Shown here one piece after another: positions 1-13,100 of a stretch of 64,000 nt of DNA. The number at the start of each line of letters is the position of its first letter. Within the stretch, counting starts at the first letter, position 1. This DNA comes from Engelhardtia mirabilis. GTDB lineage: Bacteria > Planctomycetota > UBA1135 > GCA-002686595. The notes below the pieces were generated by a model. That model saw only the letters and a list, made by a program, of their open reading frames with translations. It was not told the DNA's origin and searched no databases. The stretch covers positions 3,534,001 to 3,598,000 of the forward strand of contig CP036296.1 in NCBI GenBank assembly GCA_007751255.1. The letters are read 5' to 3'. Made by a program: the position numbers and the translations under genes.

Positions 1-110
1 AGCATTCCGGCTGCCAGGGCGAGCCCCAGCAGTGCGGGGTCCGCGGCGGAGCGAGCGCTTCGGTCGGACGCGACGATGCGGGTGAGCTCGGCGGTGTGGG
101 TGAGCTTCAT
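1..110 (-). CDS. 5' end of an unidentified gene running off the left edge
   Basis: An open frame reads leftward from an ATG (complement of 108-110) to the window edge. It gives about 36 residues beginning MKLTHTAELTRIV with no stop. Codons are mostly G/C-ending, as in neighbouring genes. It would be transcribed divergently from the PIG-L gene. Nothing in this short stretch identifies a family, so it may be the start of a real gene or a chance frame. Confidence 0.3.
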   Translation of the reverse strand, partial: MKLTHTAELTRIVASDRSARSAADPALLGLALAAGM

Positions 111-317
111 GCGGATCTGGGGTTGCTGCGGACTGTCTCGTTCTGGCGGGCGACATCGGCCTGTTCCGGCGGCCGACATCGGTGCTGCCGATCGCCGCAG
201 CCGCAGCCGTCGCCGCCGAGACGGGGGCAGACCCCCATCAAGCTAGCGAGACCACGGCCGTGGGTCACGGGCGCCGGTTCTGGCGTCGCCGCCCACCTTC
301 GGCCAGGATGGCTCCAG

Positions 318-1208
318 ATGGCTTCCACCCCTTCTACGGAATCTGGGCCCCTCGGAGACGGGTTCTCGAGCTTCGCCGGCTCCCTCGTCCACGTGCCCGA
401 CGGCACGTCCCCCTCCGAGGCCCTCGCGCGCACGACCCACCTGGCGATCGTCGCCCACCCCGACGACCTCGAGTTCCTGGCCTACCACGGGATCGCCGCC
501 TGCTACGGCTCCGAGGACCACTGGTTCACCGGCGTCGTGATCACCGACGGCGTCGGCGGCCCTTCCCTGGGCCAGTTCTCGGCGGCGGAACTGCGGGCCG
601 AGCGCCAGCGCGAGCAGCGGGCGGCGGCGGATCTCGGGCGCTACTCGGCAGTGGTCATGCTCGGGGCCTCGAGCGCTCAGTTGAAGCAGACCGAGCCCCC
701 GGTGGAACTGCGCGCCGACCTCCGGCTCTTGGTCCGCGCCTGCTCCCCACGGGTGGTCTACCTCCACAACCCGGCCGACCGCCACGACACCCACGTCGCT
801 TGTCTGGTGCACGCCATGCAAGCTCTCACGGAGCTGCCCCACCACTCGCGCCCGGCGCGGGTGTTGGGCGTCGAGGGTTGGCGCGACCTGGACTGGCTGA
901 CGGGCAGCGACCGACAGGAACTCGACGTGAGCGCGCGGCCACACCTTGCGACGGCCCTGGCCGGGGCCTTCGACTCGCAGATTGCCGGAGGCAAGCGCTA
1001 CGACTTGGCCGTTGGCGCAAGGCGCCTGGCCCACGCGACCTTCGGCGACTCCCACGCGCCCGACGCTGCGGCGGGCGTGACCCTCGCCATGGACCTGACC
1101 CCGGTTCTCGCCGAGGGTGGCCCGAGCCTGGCCCAGCTCGCCGCCCGGGCGGTGGAGCACCTGGGAGCAGACATCGCGGCCCGCTTGGAGCGATTCCAGG
1201 AGCCCTAG
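318..1208 (+). CDS. PIG-L family (LmbE-like) zinc deacetylase
   Basis: A putative zinc-dependent N-deacetylase of 296 residues, the usual length for PIG-L/LmbE proteins, which remove acetyl groups from GlcNAc-type or related substrates. The zinc motif AHPDD lies near residue 46, and a second ligand segment, PADRHDTH, lies mid-protein. The frame is open back to 96, but the residues before 318 are Arg/Pro-rich and unlike the family, so the ATG at 318 is chosen. No signal peptide or membrane segment is seen. The cytochrome/DUF1592 gene follows 29 bases later on the same strand. The substrate cannot be inferred. Confidence 0.85.
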   Translation: MASTPSTESGPLGDGFSSFAGSLVHVPDGTSPSEALARTTHLAIVAHPDDLEFLAYHGIAACYGSEDHWFTGVVITDGVGGPSLGQFSAAELRAERQREQRAAADLGRYSAVVMLGASSAQLKQTEPPVELRADLRLLVRACSPRVVYLHNPADRHDTHVACLVHAMQALTELPHHSRPARVLGVEGWRDLDWLTGSDRQELDVSARPHLATALAGAFDSQIAGGKRYDLAVGARRLAHATFGDSHAPDAAAGVTLAMDLTPVLAEGGPSLAQLAARAVEHLGADIAARLERFQEP

Positions 1209-1237
1209 CCTTTCGTCCGACGGATGCCCACTGCGCG

Positions 1238-3544
1238 ATGCCCCACCTCAACGCAGCACCGTTCCTCTTGGCCCTCGCGGCGGGCGCCCTCGTGGGCGCG
1301 GGCCAGGCGCCCGACGAGCGCGCGCTGTTGAGCCGCGACATCGAGCAGGTGGTGACGCCGTTCCTCGAGGACTTTTGCGTCACCTGTCACGGGGGCGACG
1401 AGCCCGCGGGCGGCCTGGGCCTCGAGCGCTCAATCGACGTCGAGAGCGTGCAGCAGGCGGAGTCCGAATGGCGCTACTTGGCCCAGCGCGTACGACTGGG
1501 TCAGATGCCGCCCAGCGGAGAGTACGCCCCCACGGACGACGAGCGCGCCGACCTGGTGGACTGGGTCGAGCGCGCCCTGGCCCTGCGCTACGACCCGTCC
1601 ATGGCGCCGGACCCAGGCGCACCGGTGATTCGACGTCTGACCCGCGGCCAAGCGCGCGCGACCCTGCGCGACCTCTTCGCGATCGAGATCGGCGCCTTGG
1701 GCCTCTTGCCCGAGGACGATGTCGCCCTGGACTTCGAGGGCATCGGCAGCGCCCAGCACCTGCCCGCCGCGTCCGTCGACGGTCTGCTCGAGTTCGCCCG
1801 CGTCGCCGCCCGCGAGGCCGTGCTCTACGACTCGAACGGCTGGCCGGCGCGGGTGCGGCACCCGGCGGCGGAGCTCGATCCCGAGCGTCAGGGCCGCATG
1901 GCCTCGACGCGCGAGGTCGGCGGCCCCCACGAGTTTCCGCGACCCGGCCAGTACGTGCTGCGCTTCGCGGCCTGGGCCGACCAGGCGGGCGACGAGATTG
2001 CGCGGGCCGGGCTGGTCGTCGACGGCGAGACCCTGGCGAGCTTCGAGGTGCATCCCGAACGCGGTGACGAGCCCGAGGTGCTCGAGCTCGCGTTGACGGT
2101 GCAGTCCGCGGGCACGCGCCAGGTCGCCGTGCGTTTCGAGAACGATTACTACCAACCCGACGATCCCGACCCCGGCCAGCGGGACCGCAACCTGGCGCTG
2201 GTGTGGCTCGAGGTGGAAGGGCCGTTCGAGCCGCCGCGGCTCTCGCCTCTGCTCACGAGCTTGCTCGAGCGGCACGGGGTTTCGCTCGAGAACGAGCCGC
2301 CCCCCGGCGCCCGCCGCGAGCTGCTCGCCGAGCTGGCTCGGGCGGTGTGGCGCCGCCCGCCGGCCGAGGACGACGTCGAACGACTCGCCGCGCTGAGCGA
2401 GGAGCTCAGCCCCTTCGGCGCGGGACTCCGGCTCACGCTGGAAGCGATGCTCGCCTCGCCCCGCTTCTGGTACCGGATCGAAGCCGACGGCACAGGCGCG
2501 GGCCCCGTGCGAGCCCTGGACGGTTTCGAGCTGGCCACGCGACTGTCCTTCTGGCTGTGGGGCTCGACTCCCGACCAGACGCTCCTGGATCTGGCGCAGA
2601 GTGGCGCGTTGACGGAGCCCGATGTCCTGGCGCAGCAGGTCCGACGGTTGCTGTTCGACCCCCGCTCGCGCCACCTGTCCGAGGAGTTCGTCCCCCAGTG
2701 GCTCGCCCTGCGCCGCTTGCAGGAGCGCGAGTTCGACGATCGCGAGTTGGTGCCATCGATGGTGCGCGAGACGGAGCTGCTGTTCGAGGCCGTGCTGCGC
2801 GAGGCGCTGCCACTGCGCGCCCTGCTCGACGCGCAGTTCACCTTCGTCGACGAGGACCTGGCGCGGCACTACGGGATCACCGGGGTCGAGGGGCCCCACA
2901 TGCGACGGGTCTCCACCAGTGGCACCGGCCGCCGCGGCCTGCTCGGGCACGCCTCGATCCTGGCCGCCACCAGCGAGCCAGCGCGCACCTCGCCGGTCTT
3001 GCGCGGCAAGTGGATCCTCGACGCGCTGCTGGGTGATCCGCCGCCCGCGCCGCCGCCCGGCGTGCCGGCCTTGGCCGCGAACCAGGTCGCCTCCGCCACC
3101 AGCCTTCGCGCTCAACTGGAGCTCCACCGGGCGGACCCGGCCTGTGCCGTCTGCCACGACACCATGGATCCCCTCGGGCTGGCGCTGGAAGGCTTCGGGC
3201 CGCGCGGGCGCGAGCGCAGCTTCGACGGTGCCCATCCGATCGACGATCGGGCCACCCTGCCGGGCGGCAGCGAGCTGCATGGGGCCGCCGGCCTGGTCGA
3301 GTTCCTGTGCGACGATCCGCGCTTCCTACGCACCTTCGTGGAGAAGCAGCTCGTGTTCGCCCTGGGGCGGGCCCTCGGACCGGCGGACCGCGGCGAGGTC
3401 GCTCGAATCGTCGCCGGCTTGGACCCACGACAAGCGACGATCGTCGACGTGATCCAGGCGCTAGCGGCCAGCCACCCCTTCCGCTTTCGCCGTACCATCG
3501 ACCCTCGCCCCGATCCGGAGTCCCCGTCGAGGCGGCCCCTATGA
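1238..3544 (+). CDS. Planctomycete-type cytochrome c protein (DUF1587/1595/1592/1588/1585)
   Basis: A 768-residue exported protein with an N-terminal hydrophobic signal (residues 5-22) and a heme-binding CVTCH at 47-51. The long body matches the DUF1587-1595-1592-1588-1585 family found in planctomycetes, Verrucomicrobia and some myxobacteria. A second CxxCH (CAVCH) sits near residue 636 in the DUF1588-like part, followed by DPLG. The family's reaction is unknown; a periplasmic redox role is inferred from the heme motifs. The ATG at 1238 is chosen because the signal peptide starts there, although the frame is open upstream. Its stop overlaps the next ATG by 4 bases, coupling it to the DUF1552 gene, its habitual partner. 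Confidence 0.88.
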   Translation: MPHLNAAPFLLALAAGALVGAGQAPDERALLSRDIEQVVTPFLEDFCVTCHGGDEPAGGLGLERSIDVESVQQAESEWRYLAQRVRLGQMPPSGEYAPTDDERADLVDWVERALALRYDPSMAPDPGAPVIRRLTRGQARATLRDLFAIEIGALGLLPEDDVALDFEGIGSAQHLPAASVDGLLEFARVAAREAVLYDSNGWPARVRHPAAELDPERQGRMASTREVGGPHEFPRPGQYVLRFAAWADQAGDEIARAGLVVDGETLASFEVHPERGDEPEVLELALTVQSAGTRQVAVRFENDYYQPDDPDPGQRDRNLALVWLEVEGPFEPPRLSPLLTSLLERHGVSLENEPPPGARRELLAELARAVWRRPPAEDDVERLAALSEELSPFGAGLRLTLEAMLASPRFWYRIEADGTGAGPVRALDGFELATRLSFWLWGSTPDQTLLDLAQSGALTEPDVLAQQVRRLLFDPRSRHLSEEFVPQWLALRRLQEREFDDRELVPSMVRETELLFEAVLREALPLRALLDAQFTFVDEDLARHYGITGVEGPHMRRVSTSGTGRRGLLGHASILAATSEPARTSPVLRGKWILDALLGDPPPAPPPGVPALAANQVASATSLRAQLELHRADPACAVCHDTMDPLGLALEGFGPRGRERSFDGAHPIDDRATLPGGSELHGAAGLVEFLCDDPRFLRTFVEKQLVFALGRALGPADRGEVARIVAGLDPRQATIVDVIQALAASHPFRFRRTIDPRPDPESPSRRPL

Positions 3545-4884
3545 CTGCAACTCGAACCAAGTCCGCCCTGTCCCGGCGGACCCTCTTGCGCGGCCTCGGA
3601 GTCGGCCTGGCCCTGCCCTGGCTCGAAGCCATGGCTCCCGCGACGCGATCGAGCTTGGGTCTCACCTCGCCTGACCCCGCGGCGCGGCGGCTGATCTACG
3701 TCTACGTGCCCAATGGCGTGCAGCCCGGCGCGTGGTTCCCGAGCACCGAGGGCCCCCTGGCGGAGCTGCCGCCGACCCTCGCGCCCCTCTCCCCCTACCT
3801 CGACACCCTCTCGGTCCTCGGCGGCCTCGAGTGCGACAAGGCCAAGGCCAACGGCGATGGTCCGGGGGACCACGCGCGCGCGTCCGCGGCGTTCCTCACG
3901 GGCGTCCAACCGCTCAAGGCCGACGGCCAGGTCCACCTGGGCCCCAGCGCCGATCAGATCGTCGCCGACGCCCTGGCGGGCACGACCCCCATGCGCTCCC
4001 TGGCGGTGGGATGCGAGGGCGTGCTGCGCTCCGGGCAATGCGACTCGGGCTACGCCTGCGCCTACTCGACCCACATCTCCTGGCGCAGCGAGACCACACC
4101 GGCGCTCAAGGAGTTTCGACCGGGCCCCCTGTTCGACCGCCTGTTCCGCGGCGCCGACTCCGAGCTGACCAACGCCGAGCGCGCGCGTCGACGCAGCGTG
4201 TTGGACTTCGTCGCCGACGATGCCGCGCGGCTGCAGCGGCGGCTGGGCAGCGCGGATCGGGCGAAGCTGGACGAATTCCAGACCGGATTGCGCGACCTGG
4301 AGCAGCGCATCGCCCGCCTGGCCAGCGCCAACGCCGCGGTGCCCGACGAGCTGCGGCCGCAGGACCCCGGTTCGGACCTGGGTGAGCAGGCTAGGGTCAT
4401 GTCCGACCTGATCGCCCTGGCCTTGGCCCAGGACCTCACGCGCACGGTCACCTTCATGCTCTTGAACGAGGGCAACAACCGCCCCTACCGCGAGCTGGAG
4501 ATCGACGAGGGCCACCACGGCCTGTCCCACCACAAGGGCGATGCGGCGTCGATCGACAAGCTCGCGCGGATCGAGGCCTTCCATGTGGAGCAGTTGGCCT
4601 ACCTGTTGGGCCGCCTGCGAGCGACGACGGAAGGCGACGGGAGCCTCCTGGATGCGGCGATGGTCTGCTACGGGAGTGGCATCGGCGACGGCAACCGCCA
4701 CCAGCACAGCGAGCTGCCGATCCTCCTGGCCGGGGGTGGCGCAGGCACCTTGACTCCCCTGGGCTACCGCCGGTTCCCCGACCGCACGCCCCTCAACGAC
4801 CTGCACCTGGCGCTGATGGAGCGCATGGGCGTGCAGCCGGAGCGCTTCGGCGACGGACGGGCCCCGCTCGACCTGCGTGCGTAG
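3541..4884 (+). CDS. DUF1552 family Tat-exported protein
   Basis: 447 residues. The N terminus carries a twin-arginine signal (SRRTLLRG, arginines at 12-13) followed by a hydrophobic run ending near residue 30, so it should be exported folded to the periplasm. The remainder resembles DUF1552 proteins, which are encoded beside DUF1592 cytochrome proteins in planctomycetes and relatives. The enzymatic role is unknown; the fold is thought to be related to the DUF1501/alkaline phosphatase-like group. The start is fixed by the ATGA overlap with the upstream gene; the frame is open further upstream only inside that gene. A strong hairpin follows two bases after the stop. Confidence 0.87.
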   Translation: MTATRTKSALSRRTLLRGLGVGLALPWLEAMAPATRSSLGLTSPDPAARRLIYVYVPNGVQPGAWFPSTEGPLAELPPTLAPLSPYLDTLSVLGGLECDKAKANGDGPGDHARASAAFLTGVQPLKADGQVHLGPSADQIVADALAGTTPMRSLAVGCEGVLRSGQCDSGYACAYSTHISWRSETTPALKEFRPGPLFDRLFRGADSELTNAERARRRSVLDFVADDAARLQRRLGSADRAKLDEFQTGLRDLEQRIARLASANAAVPDELRPQDPGSDLGEQARVMSDLIALALAQDLTRTVTFMLLNEGNNRPYRELEIDEGHHGLSHHKGDAASIDKLARIEAFHVEQLAYLLGRLRATTEGDGSLLDAAMVCYGSGIGDGNRHQHSELPILLAGGGAGTLTPLGYRRFPDRTPLNDLHLALMERMGVQPERFGDGRAPLDLRA

Positions 4885-4886
4885 CG

Positions 4887-4939
4887 GCCTCGGTAGGCGT
4901 TCGTACGGTGCCAGGCACAGAACCGCCGCCTACCGAGGC
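4887..4939. terminator. Bidirectional hairpin terminator between convergent genes
   Basis: A perfect 13-base inverted repeat (4887-4899 with 4927-4939, arms GCCTCGGTAGGCG and CGCCTACCGAGGC) encloses a 27-base loop that contains a smaller GTGCC/GGCAC hairpin. It fills almost the whole 57-base gap between the stops of the DUF1552 gene (+) and meaB (-), so it can end transcription from both sides. There is no T-run, which is common for terminators in very GC-rich genomes. Confidence 0.75.
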
Positions 4940-4941
4940 GA

Positions 4942-5924
4942 CTACAGGCCGAATGCTCGCAGGAGCTCCCGGGCGGCTTCCGAGGCAGGCAGCTCCGCTG
5001 CTCCGACCCGGCGCTCGAGGTCGTCCAACTTGGCGCGAACCGCCGGATGCGTGCGGAACGCGTCAACCAGGGCCTCTTCCAAGTGGCTCCACATCCAGCG
5101 CTTGCGTTGGTGGATACGGTTCGCCTCGAACACGCCGGCGCCCTCGAGGGCGGCGCGGTGCTCGGTGATCGTCTCCCACACTTCCTCCAGGCCCGTGCGC
5201 TCGAGTGCGCTCGCAAGCAGCGTGCGCGGGCGCCAGCACTCCCGCCGCGGCCGCAGGTAGTGCAGCGCCGCGTCGTACTCCGCCCGCGCCGCCTCCGCCC
5301 GCGCGCGGTTCTCGCCGTCGGCCTTGTTGACCACGATCAGGTCGGCGTGCTCGACGATGCCCTTCTTGATGCCCTGCAGCTCGTCGCCGGCACCGGGCAG
5401 GAGCAGCACGCAAAAGGTGTCGACCATCTCCGCCACGGCCGTCTCGGACTGGCCCACGCCCACGGTCTCGACGAGCACCACGTCGTAGCCTGCCGCCTCC
5501 AGCACGACCATGGCCTCGCGGGTGCGGCGCGCCACGCCGCCCAGGGTCGCGGCCGAGGGGCTGGGGCGCACGAATGCCGCCGCGTGCATGGCCAGCGCGT
5601 TCATGCGGCTCTTGTCGCCGAGGATCGAGCCCCCGGTGATCGTGCTCGACGGGTCGACGGCGAGCACGGCGACCCGGTGCCCGCGCTCCACCAGGTGCAG
5701 TCCCAGAGCTTCGATGAAGGTGCTCTTGCCCACGCCGGGCACGCCCGAGATGCCGACCCGATGGGCACCGCCGGAGGAGGGCAGAAGAGCCCGCAGCAGT
5801 TCGGCCGCGCCCGCCTCGTGCTTGGCCGCACGACTCTCGACCAGGGTCACGGCGCGGCCGATCAACGCCCGGTCTCCCGCGCGAACTCCCTCGGCCAGGC
5901 GCAGGGCTTCCGAGACCTCGGCGC

Positions 5925-5928
<4 letters not shown>
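4942..5928 (-). CDS. meaB: Methylmalonyl-CoA mutase-associated GTPase MeaB
   Basis: 328 residues, typical for the MeaB/ArgK G3E-type GTPase that loads adenosylcobalamin onto methylmalonyl-CoA mutase and protects it from inactivation. The P-loop GVPGVGKST is at residues 62-70, followed by the family segment around VDPSS, then an ETVGVGQSE stretch and the NKAD guanine-specificity motif. The GTG start at 5928 overlaps the mutB stop as GTGA, so it is translationally coupled as the last gene of the mutase operon. Confidence 0.95.
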
Positions 5929-8068
<2,140 letters not shown>

Positions 8069-8072
<4 letters not shown>

Positions 8073-10156
8073 GCTCCCACCTCCTCGAGTTTGGCGCCGG
8101 AGAACTCCAGGGCCGTGCGCAGGTGCGCGACCACGTCCATGCCGAGGTGCACGAAGTGCTCGGCGCCCGCGGCGCGCAGGGCGGCCTCGCGTTCCCCCGG
8201 TTTGCCGGCCACGGCGGTGTGGGTCGCGCCCGCTGCGCGCAGTCTCGCCAGGGCGGGCTCGAGCTCGGTGGCGTAGCGCTCGTCGGAGCCCGCCACGCAG
8301 ACCAGGGCCGGACGCCGCTCGGCGATGGCGGCGCTCAACTCGGCAGGGTCCGTCGGCAAGGGTGCCGCCACGGTCGGGATGCCCCCGACGGCGTAGAGGT
8401 TCTCGATCCAGCCCACCCGCGCACGGTGCTCGGACGCCGGACCCAGGGTCGCGATCCACACGGGCCGGGCGTCGGCACCCAACTCGTCGGCGGCGTCGCG
8501 CAGCGCCTCGAAGGCCCAGGCCTCGCGCCGGGCGACCAGGGGCGGCGCCAGGGCCGGCTCCGAGTCGCCGGAGAGGGCCCGCATGATGCGCGCGAAGTCC
8601 GCGCCGTTGTTGACCACCTCGCGCAGCTTGGCCAGGTCGACCTGCGGGTTCAGCTCCAGCGGCGACGAGGGGACGGCGGACACATCCGGATCCGCCGCGC
8701 GGGCGGGCTCGGGCAGGCTCTCCCCGTGTTGCGGGAACTCGCTGACGCCGGTGATCGGTCGCTTGCGTCGGGCCACGTCCTGGGCCAAGCCGGCCCAAGC
8801 CTCTTTCAGCTCGGAGGCCGCGCCCCCGCCGGTGATCCACTCGGCCAGCCTCCCGTCGAGCTCCTGGGCCCTGCGCCAACCGGCAGCGGCCAGGTCGGCG
8901 GTCAGTTGCTCCACCAGGTAGGCACCGCCCGCGGGGTCGGCGACCCGACCGAGGCCACTCTCCTCGGCCAGCACGTGGTGCAGGTTGCGCGCTACGCGTC
9001 GACCGAGCTCCGAGGGCTGCCCCAGGGCGTCGTCGTAGCAGGCGGCGTGGATCGCGTCCGCGCCGCCGCAGATCGCCGCGAAGGTCGTCGTCGACGCGCG
9101 CAGCACGTTGGTCCAGGGGTCGCGGCGGGTCAGGATGCGCGACGAGGTCGCCGCCCGGATCCACGGGGCCGGCACGGGATCGATGCCGCAGCTCTCGATC
9201 AGGTGCGCCCACAGCCAGCGCAGGGCGCGCAGTTTGGCGATCTCGGGGAACAGCTCGCGATCGACCTCGACCGCGAAGGCGATCTCGCGGGCGGTGACGG
9301 CGGGGTCGATGCCGCGCTGCTCCATGGCGCGCAGGTAGGCCGCCGCCGTGGCCACCGCGACGCCCAGTTCCAGCGGCGCGTCCGCGCCGGCGCGGTGGTA
9401 GGCGCTGACGTCGACGCCGATGGCGCGGCAGCCGGGCAGGTACTCGGCGCTGAAGCGCACCAACTCGGCGAGCTGGTCGAAGCTCGCCTCGAGGGACCCG
9501 GGCAGGGCGCCGTCGCGCGCCAGCACGCCCAGGGGGTCGGCTCCGAAGCGTACGTTCAGCTCGCCGTCGGCCACGCCGGCGCGGGCGGAGACGTCGAGCA
9601 GCGCTGCCGCGGCGGGCGCGAAGGCCGCACCGGCATCGAGCTCGAGCCCCACGGCCTCGAGCACCACGCCGTCCAAGAGCAGCGCGAGGTCGGCCCCGCG
9701 GCGCACCACGACGCCGTCGTCGGCACCTTCGAGACCCCAGGCCGCCTCGGCGTCGAACTCCAACCACAAGCCCGAGGCTCCGCCGGCCAGGTCGGCGCGC
9801 AGCGCTGCGCCTTCCGTCGCGGGGTCGGCTCCGCTGGCGCGGCTGAGCACGCACCAAGGTGCGACCCGCTCCGCCTCGACCGACTCCTCCGCCGTGGCGC
9901 CCGAGCCGCCGCCCTCGCCGAGCACGCGCACTCCGCGCACGAAGGGTGCCCGCCCGGGCGCGCCCAAGTCGTAGTCGGGGCGCGACGTGTAGAGCGGCTC
10001 GAGCGTGAGCCCGCCGCGCAGGCGCGTGCGCAGGGCTCGATCGAAGTCGGCGCCGGCCAACTCGCGCTCCACGCGCTCGCGCCAGCTCGAGGGGTCGGGG
10101 GAGGCGAAGTCAGCGCGCGGCAGCGCGCCCGACGCGTCGGTTTGGTTGGTCGTCAT
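8069..10156 (-). CDS. mutA: Methylmalonyl-CoA mutase small subunit
   Basis: 695 residues from the ATG at 10156; an in-frame GTG at 10171 is an alternative. The sequence is a diverged copy of the mutase barrel plus B12-like domain (segments such as [16 protein letters not shown] and [10 protein letters not shown]). It has Ala/Gly-rich stretches and lacks the DxHxxG cobalt ligand, as expected for the non-catalytic MutA partner of MutB. It is 25-40 bases downstream of icmF and overlaps mutB by 4 bases, within one operon. Confidence 0.92.
8080..8086 (-). promoter_or_regulatory. Strong Shine-Dalgarno that fixes the mutB start
   Basis: On the minus strand GAGGAGG lies 7 bases before the GTG at 8072. 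It is inside the last codons of mutA, so mutB is re-initiated after mutA termination. Such a strong ribosome site is unusual in this window and supports the GTG call. Confidence 0.8.
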
Positions 10157-10196
10157 CGAGTCCTGGTTCACACCGCGCCGCGGGACGCGGCGCCGG

Positions 10197-13100
10197 TCAC
10201 ATGTTGCGTCGGTACCTGCCGCCCACTTCGAACAGGGCGCCGGAGATCTGACCCAGGCTGCAGACCTTGGTCACGTCCATGAGCTGCTCGAAGAGGTTCT
10301 CGCCGGCCAGGGCCGCCCGTTGCAGCCCCTCCAGGGCCGCCGGCGCGCGGTCGGCGTTGCGGGCCCAGAAGGCGTCACGGGCACGGATCGCGCCCTGCTG
10401 TTCTTCGCCCGTCGAGCGGATCACCTCGCCCGGCACCAGGGTCGGCGAGCCCTTCGAGTCGAGGAAGGTGTTGACCCCCACCAGCGGCAGGGATCCGTCG
10501 TGCTTCTTGCCCTCGTAGTAGAGGGACTCGTCCTGGATCCTCGAGCGCTGGTACATGCGCTCCATGGCGCCCAGCACCCCGCCGCGGTCGGCGATGCGGC
10601 GGAACTCGGTGTAGACCGCCTCCTCCACCAGGTCGGTCAGCTCCTCGATCACGAAGGCCCCCTGCAGGGGGTTCTCGTTCGCGGCCAGGCCCAGCTCCTT
10701 GTTGATGATCAACTGGATCGCCAGGGCTCGGCGCACGCTCTCCTCGGTGGGCGTGGTGATCGCCTCGTCGTAGGCGTTGGTGTGCAGCGACTGGCAGTTG
10801 TCGTAGATCGCGTACAGCGCCTGGAGCGTGGTTCGGATGTCGTTGAACGCGATCTCCTGGGCGTGCAGGGAGCGGCCGCTGGTCTGGATGTGGTACTTGA
10901 GCTTCTGGCTGCGCTCCCCGGCCCCGTACACGAAGCGCATGGCCTTGGCCCAGATGCGCCGCGCCACGCGGCCGATCACCGCGTACTCCGCGTCCACGCC
11001 GTTGGAGAAGAAGAACGACAGGTTGGGCGCGAAGTCGTCCACCGCCAGCCCGCGGCTCAGGTAGTACTCCACGTAGGTGAAGCCGTTGGCCAGGGTGAAG
11101 GCCAGTTGGGTGATCGGGTTCGCCCCCGCCTCGGCGATGTGGTAGCCGGAGATCGAGACCGAGTAGAAGTTCCGTACGCCTTCGCGGCAGAAGTACTCCT
11201 GGATGTCGCCCATCATCCGCAGGGCGAACTCGGTCGAGAAGATGCAGGTGTTCTGGGCCTGGTCCTCCTTGAGGATGTCCGCCTGCACCGTGCCGCGCAC
11301 CACGCGCAGGGTGTCGGCCTTGATCTTCGCGTAGGTCTCGGGGTCCAGCACCTCGTCACCGCTGACGCCGAGCAGGGCCAGGCCCAGGCCGTCGTTGCCC
11401 TCGGGCAGCTCGCCGCGGTAGACCGGGCGCTGCGCGCCGCGCTGGGCGTAGAGGGCGTCGATGCGCTTCTGAGCCGCCTCCATGCCGCCCGTCGCGTGCA
11501 GGTGCTTCTCGCACTGCTGGTCGACGGCCGCATTCATGAAGAACGCGAGGACCATCGGCGCCGGACCGTTGATGGTCATCGACACCGAGGTCTTCGGGTC
11601 GCACAGGTCGAAGCCGGAGTACAGCCGCTTGGCGTCGTCGACCGTCGCGATCGAGACCCCGGAGTTGCCGACCTTGCCGTAGATGTCCGGCCGGATGTCG
11701 GGGTCCTGACCGTAGAGCGTGACCGAGTCGAAGGCGGTCGACAGGCGCGCGGCGGGCATGCCGCGGGAGACGTAGTGGAAGCGCCGGTTGGTGCGCTCGG
11801 GGCCGCCCTCGCCGGCGAACATGCGGGCGGGGTCCTCGCCCACGCGCTTGAGCGGGAACACGCCCGAGGCGTAGGGGAAGCTGCCCGGGACGTTCTCGGT
11901 CAGGAGCCAGCGCAGCACGTCACCGGGGTCCTGGTAGCGCGGCAGGGCGACCTTGGGGACCTTGAGCCCGGCCAGGGTCTCGACCTTGAGGTCCTGCTCG
12001 ATGACCCGGTCGCGCACCTGGAAGCTGAACTTGTCCGCGCTGAAGCGCTCGACGGTCTGCGGCCATTCTTCCAGCAGCCCGCGGCACTCGGGATCGAGTT
12101 GCTTTTCGAGCTCGGCGGCCAGGGTATCGAGGGCTCCGGCGTCGAGGGCTCCAGCCTGGTCCCCACGCTCGCGCAGCAGCTCGGCCGTCCCCCTGACCTG
12201 CGCCCAGCGCCGCGCCAGGGCCGTCTGGCGCTCGGTGAACTGATCGCGCCGCTTGGAGGCGTCGGCGATCTCGGCCAGGTAGCGCACGCGGTCGGCCGGG
12301 ATCACGCCGGGCACCGCCCCGTGGTCGTCGGCGATCGCCCCGGTCGGGTGCAGGTCCGCCCCCGCCTTGGACACCAGTTGATCGATCAGCGCGCGGTACA
12401 GCCGGTTCATGCCCGCGTCGTTGAACTGCGAGGCGATCGTGCCGAAGACCGGGAAGTCCTCGACCGGCACGTGGAAGGCCTGGCGCGCCCGCTGGAATTG
12501 CTTACGCACGTCGCGCAGGGCGTCCAAGGACCCGGCCTTGTCGAACTTGTTGATCGCGATGCAGTCGGCGAAGTCGATCATGTCGATCTTCTCGAGCTGC
12601 GTGGCGGCCCCGTAGTCGGCGGTCATCACGTACAGGGACACGTCGCAGTGCTCGACGATCTCCGTGTCCGACTGGCCGATGCCGCTGGTCTCCACGATCA
12701 CCAGGTCGTGCCCGGCGACCTTGGCCAGGTCGATCGCCGTCTGCACGTGGGCCGACAGGGCCAGGTTCGCCTGGCGCGTGGCCAGGGAGCGCATGTAGAC
12801 CCTCTCGTCGTGGATCGAGTTCATGCGAATGCGGTCGCCCAGGAGCGCCCCGCCGGTGCGCCGCTTGGAGGGGTCGACCGAGATCACCGCGATCGTCTCG
12901 GTCTCGAAGTCCGTCAGGAAGCGCCGCACCAGCTCGTCCACCAGGGACGACTTGCCCGCCCCGCCGGTGCCGGTGATGCCCAGCACCGGGATCGTCTTCG
13001 ACGGCTTGTGGCGCTCGACCAGGTCGCGCAGGTCGCCGGCCACCTCCGGCAGGGTCTCCGCGGCCGTGATCAGCCGCGCCAAGCTCTGGTGGTGGCGCTG

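Noticed and set aside
182-1237. N-terminal extension of the cytochrome/DUF1592 frame
   Set aside because: It lies inside the PIG-L gene in another frame and is Arg/Pro-rich; the signal peptide begins at 1238.
8073-9857. N-terminal extension of the mutB frame
   Set aside because: It overlaps mutA in another frame; a strong Shine-Dalgarno and GTGA overlap define the start at 8072.
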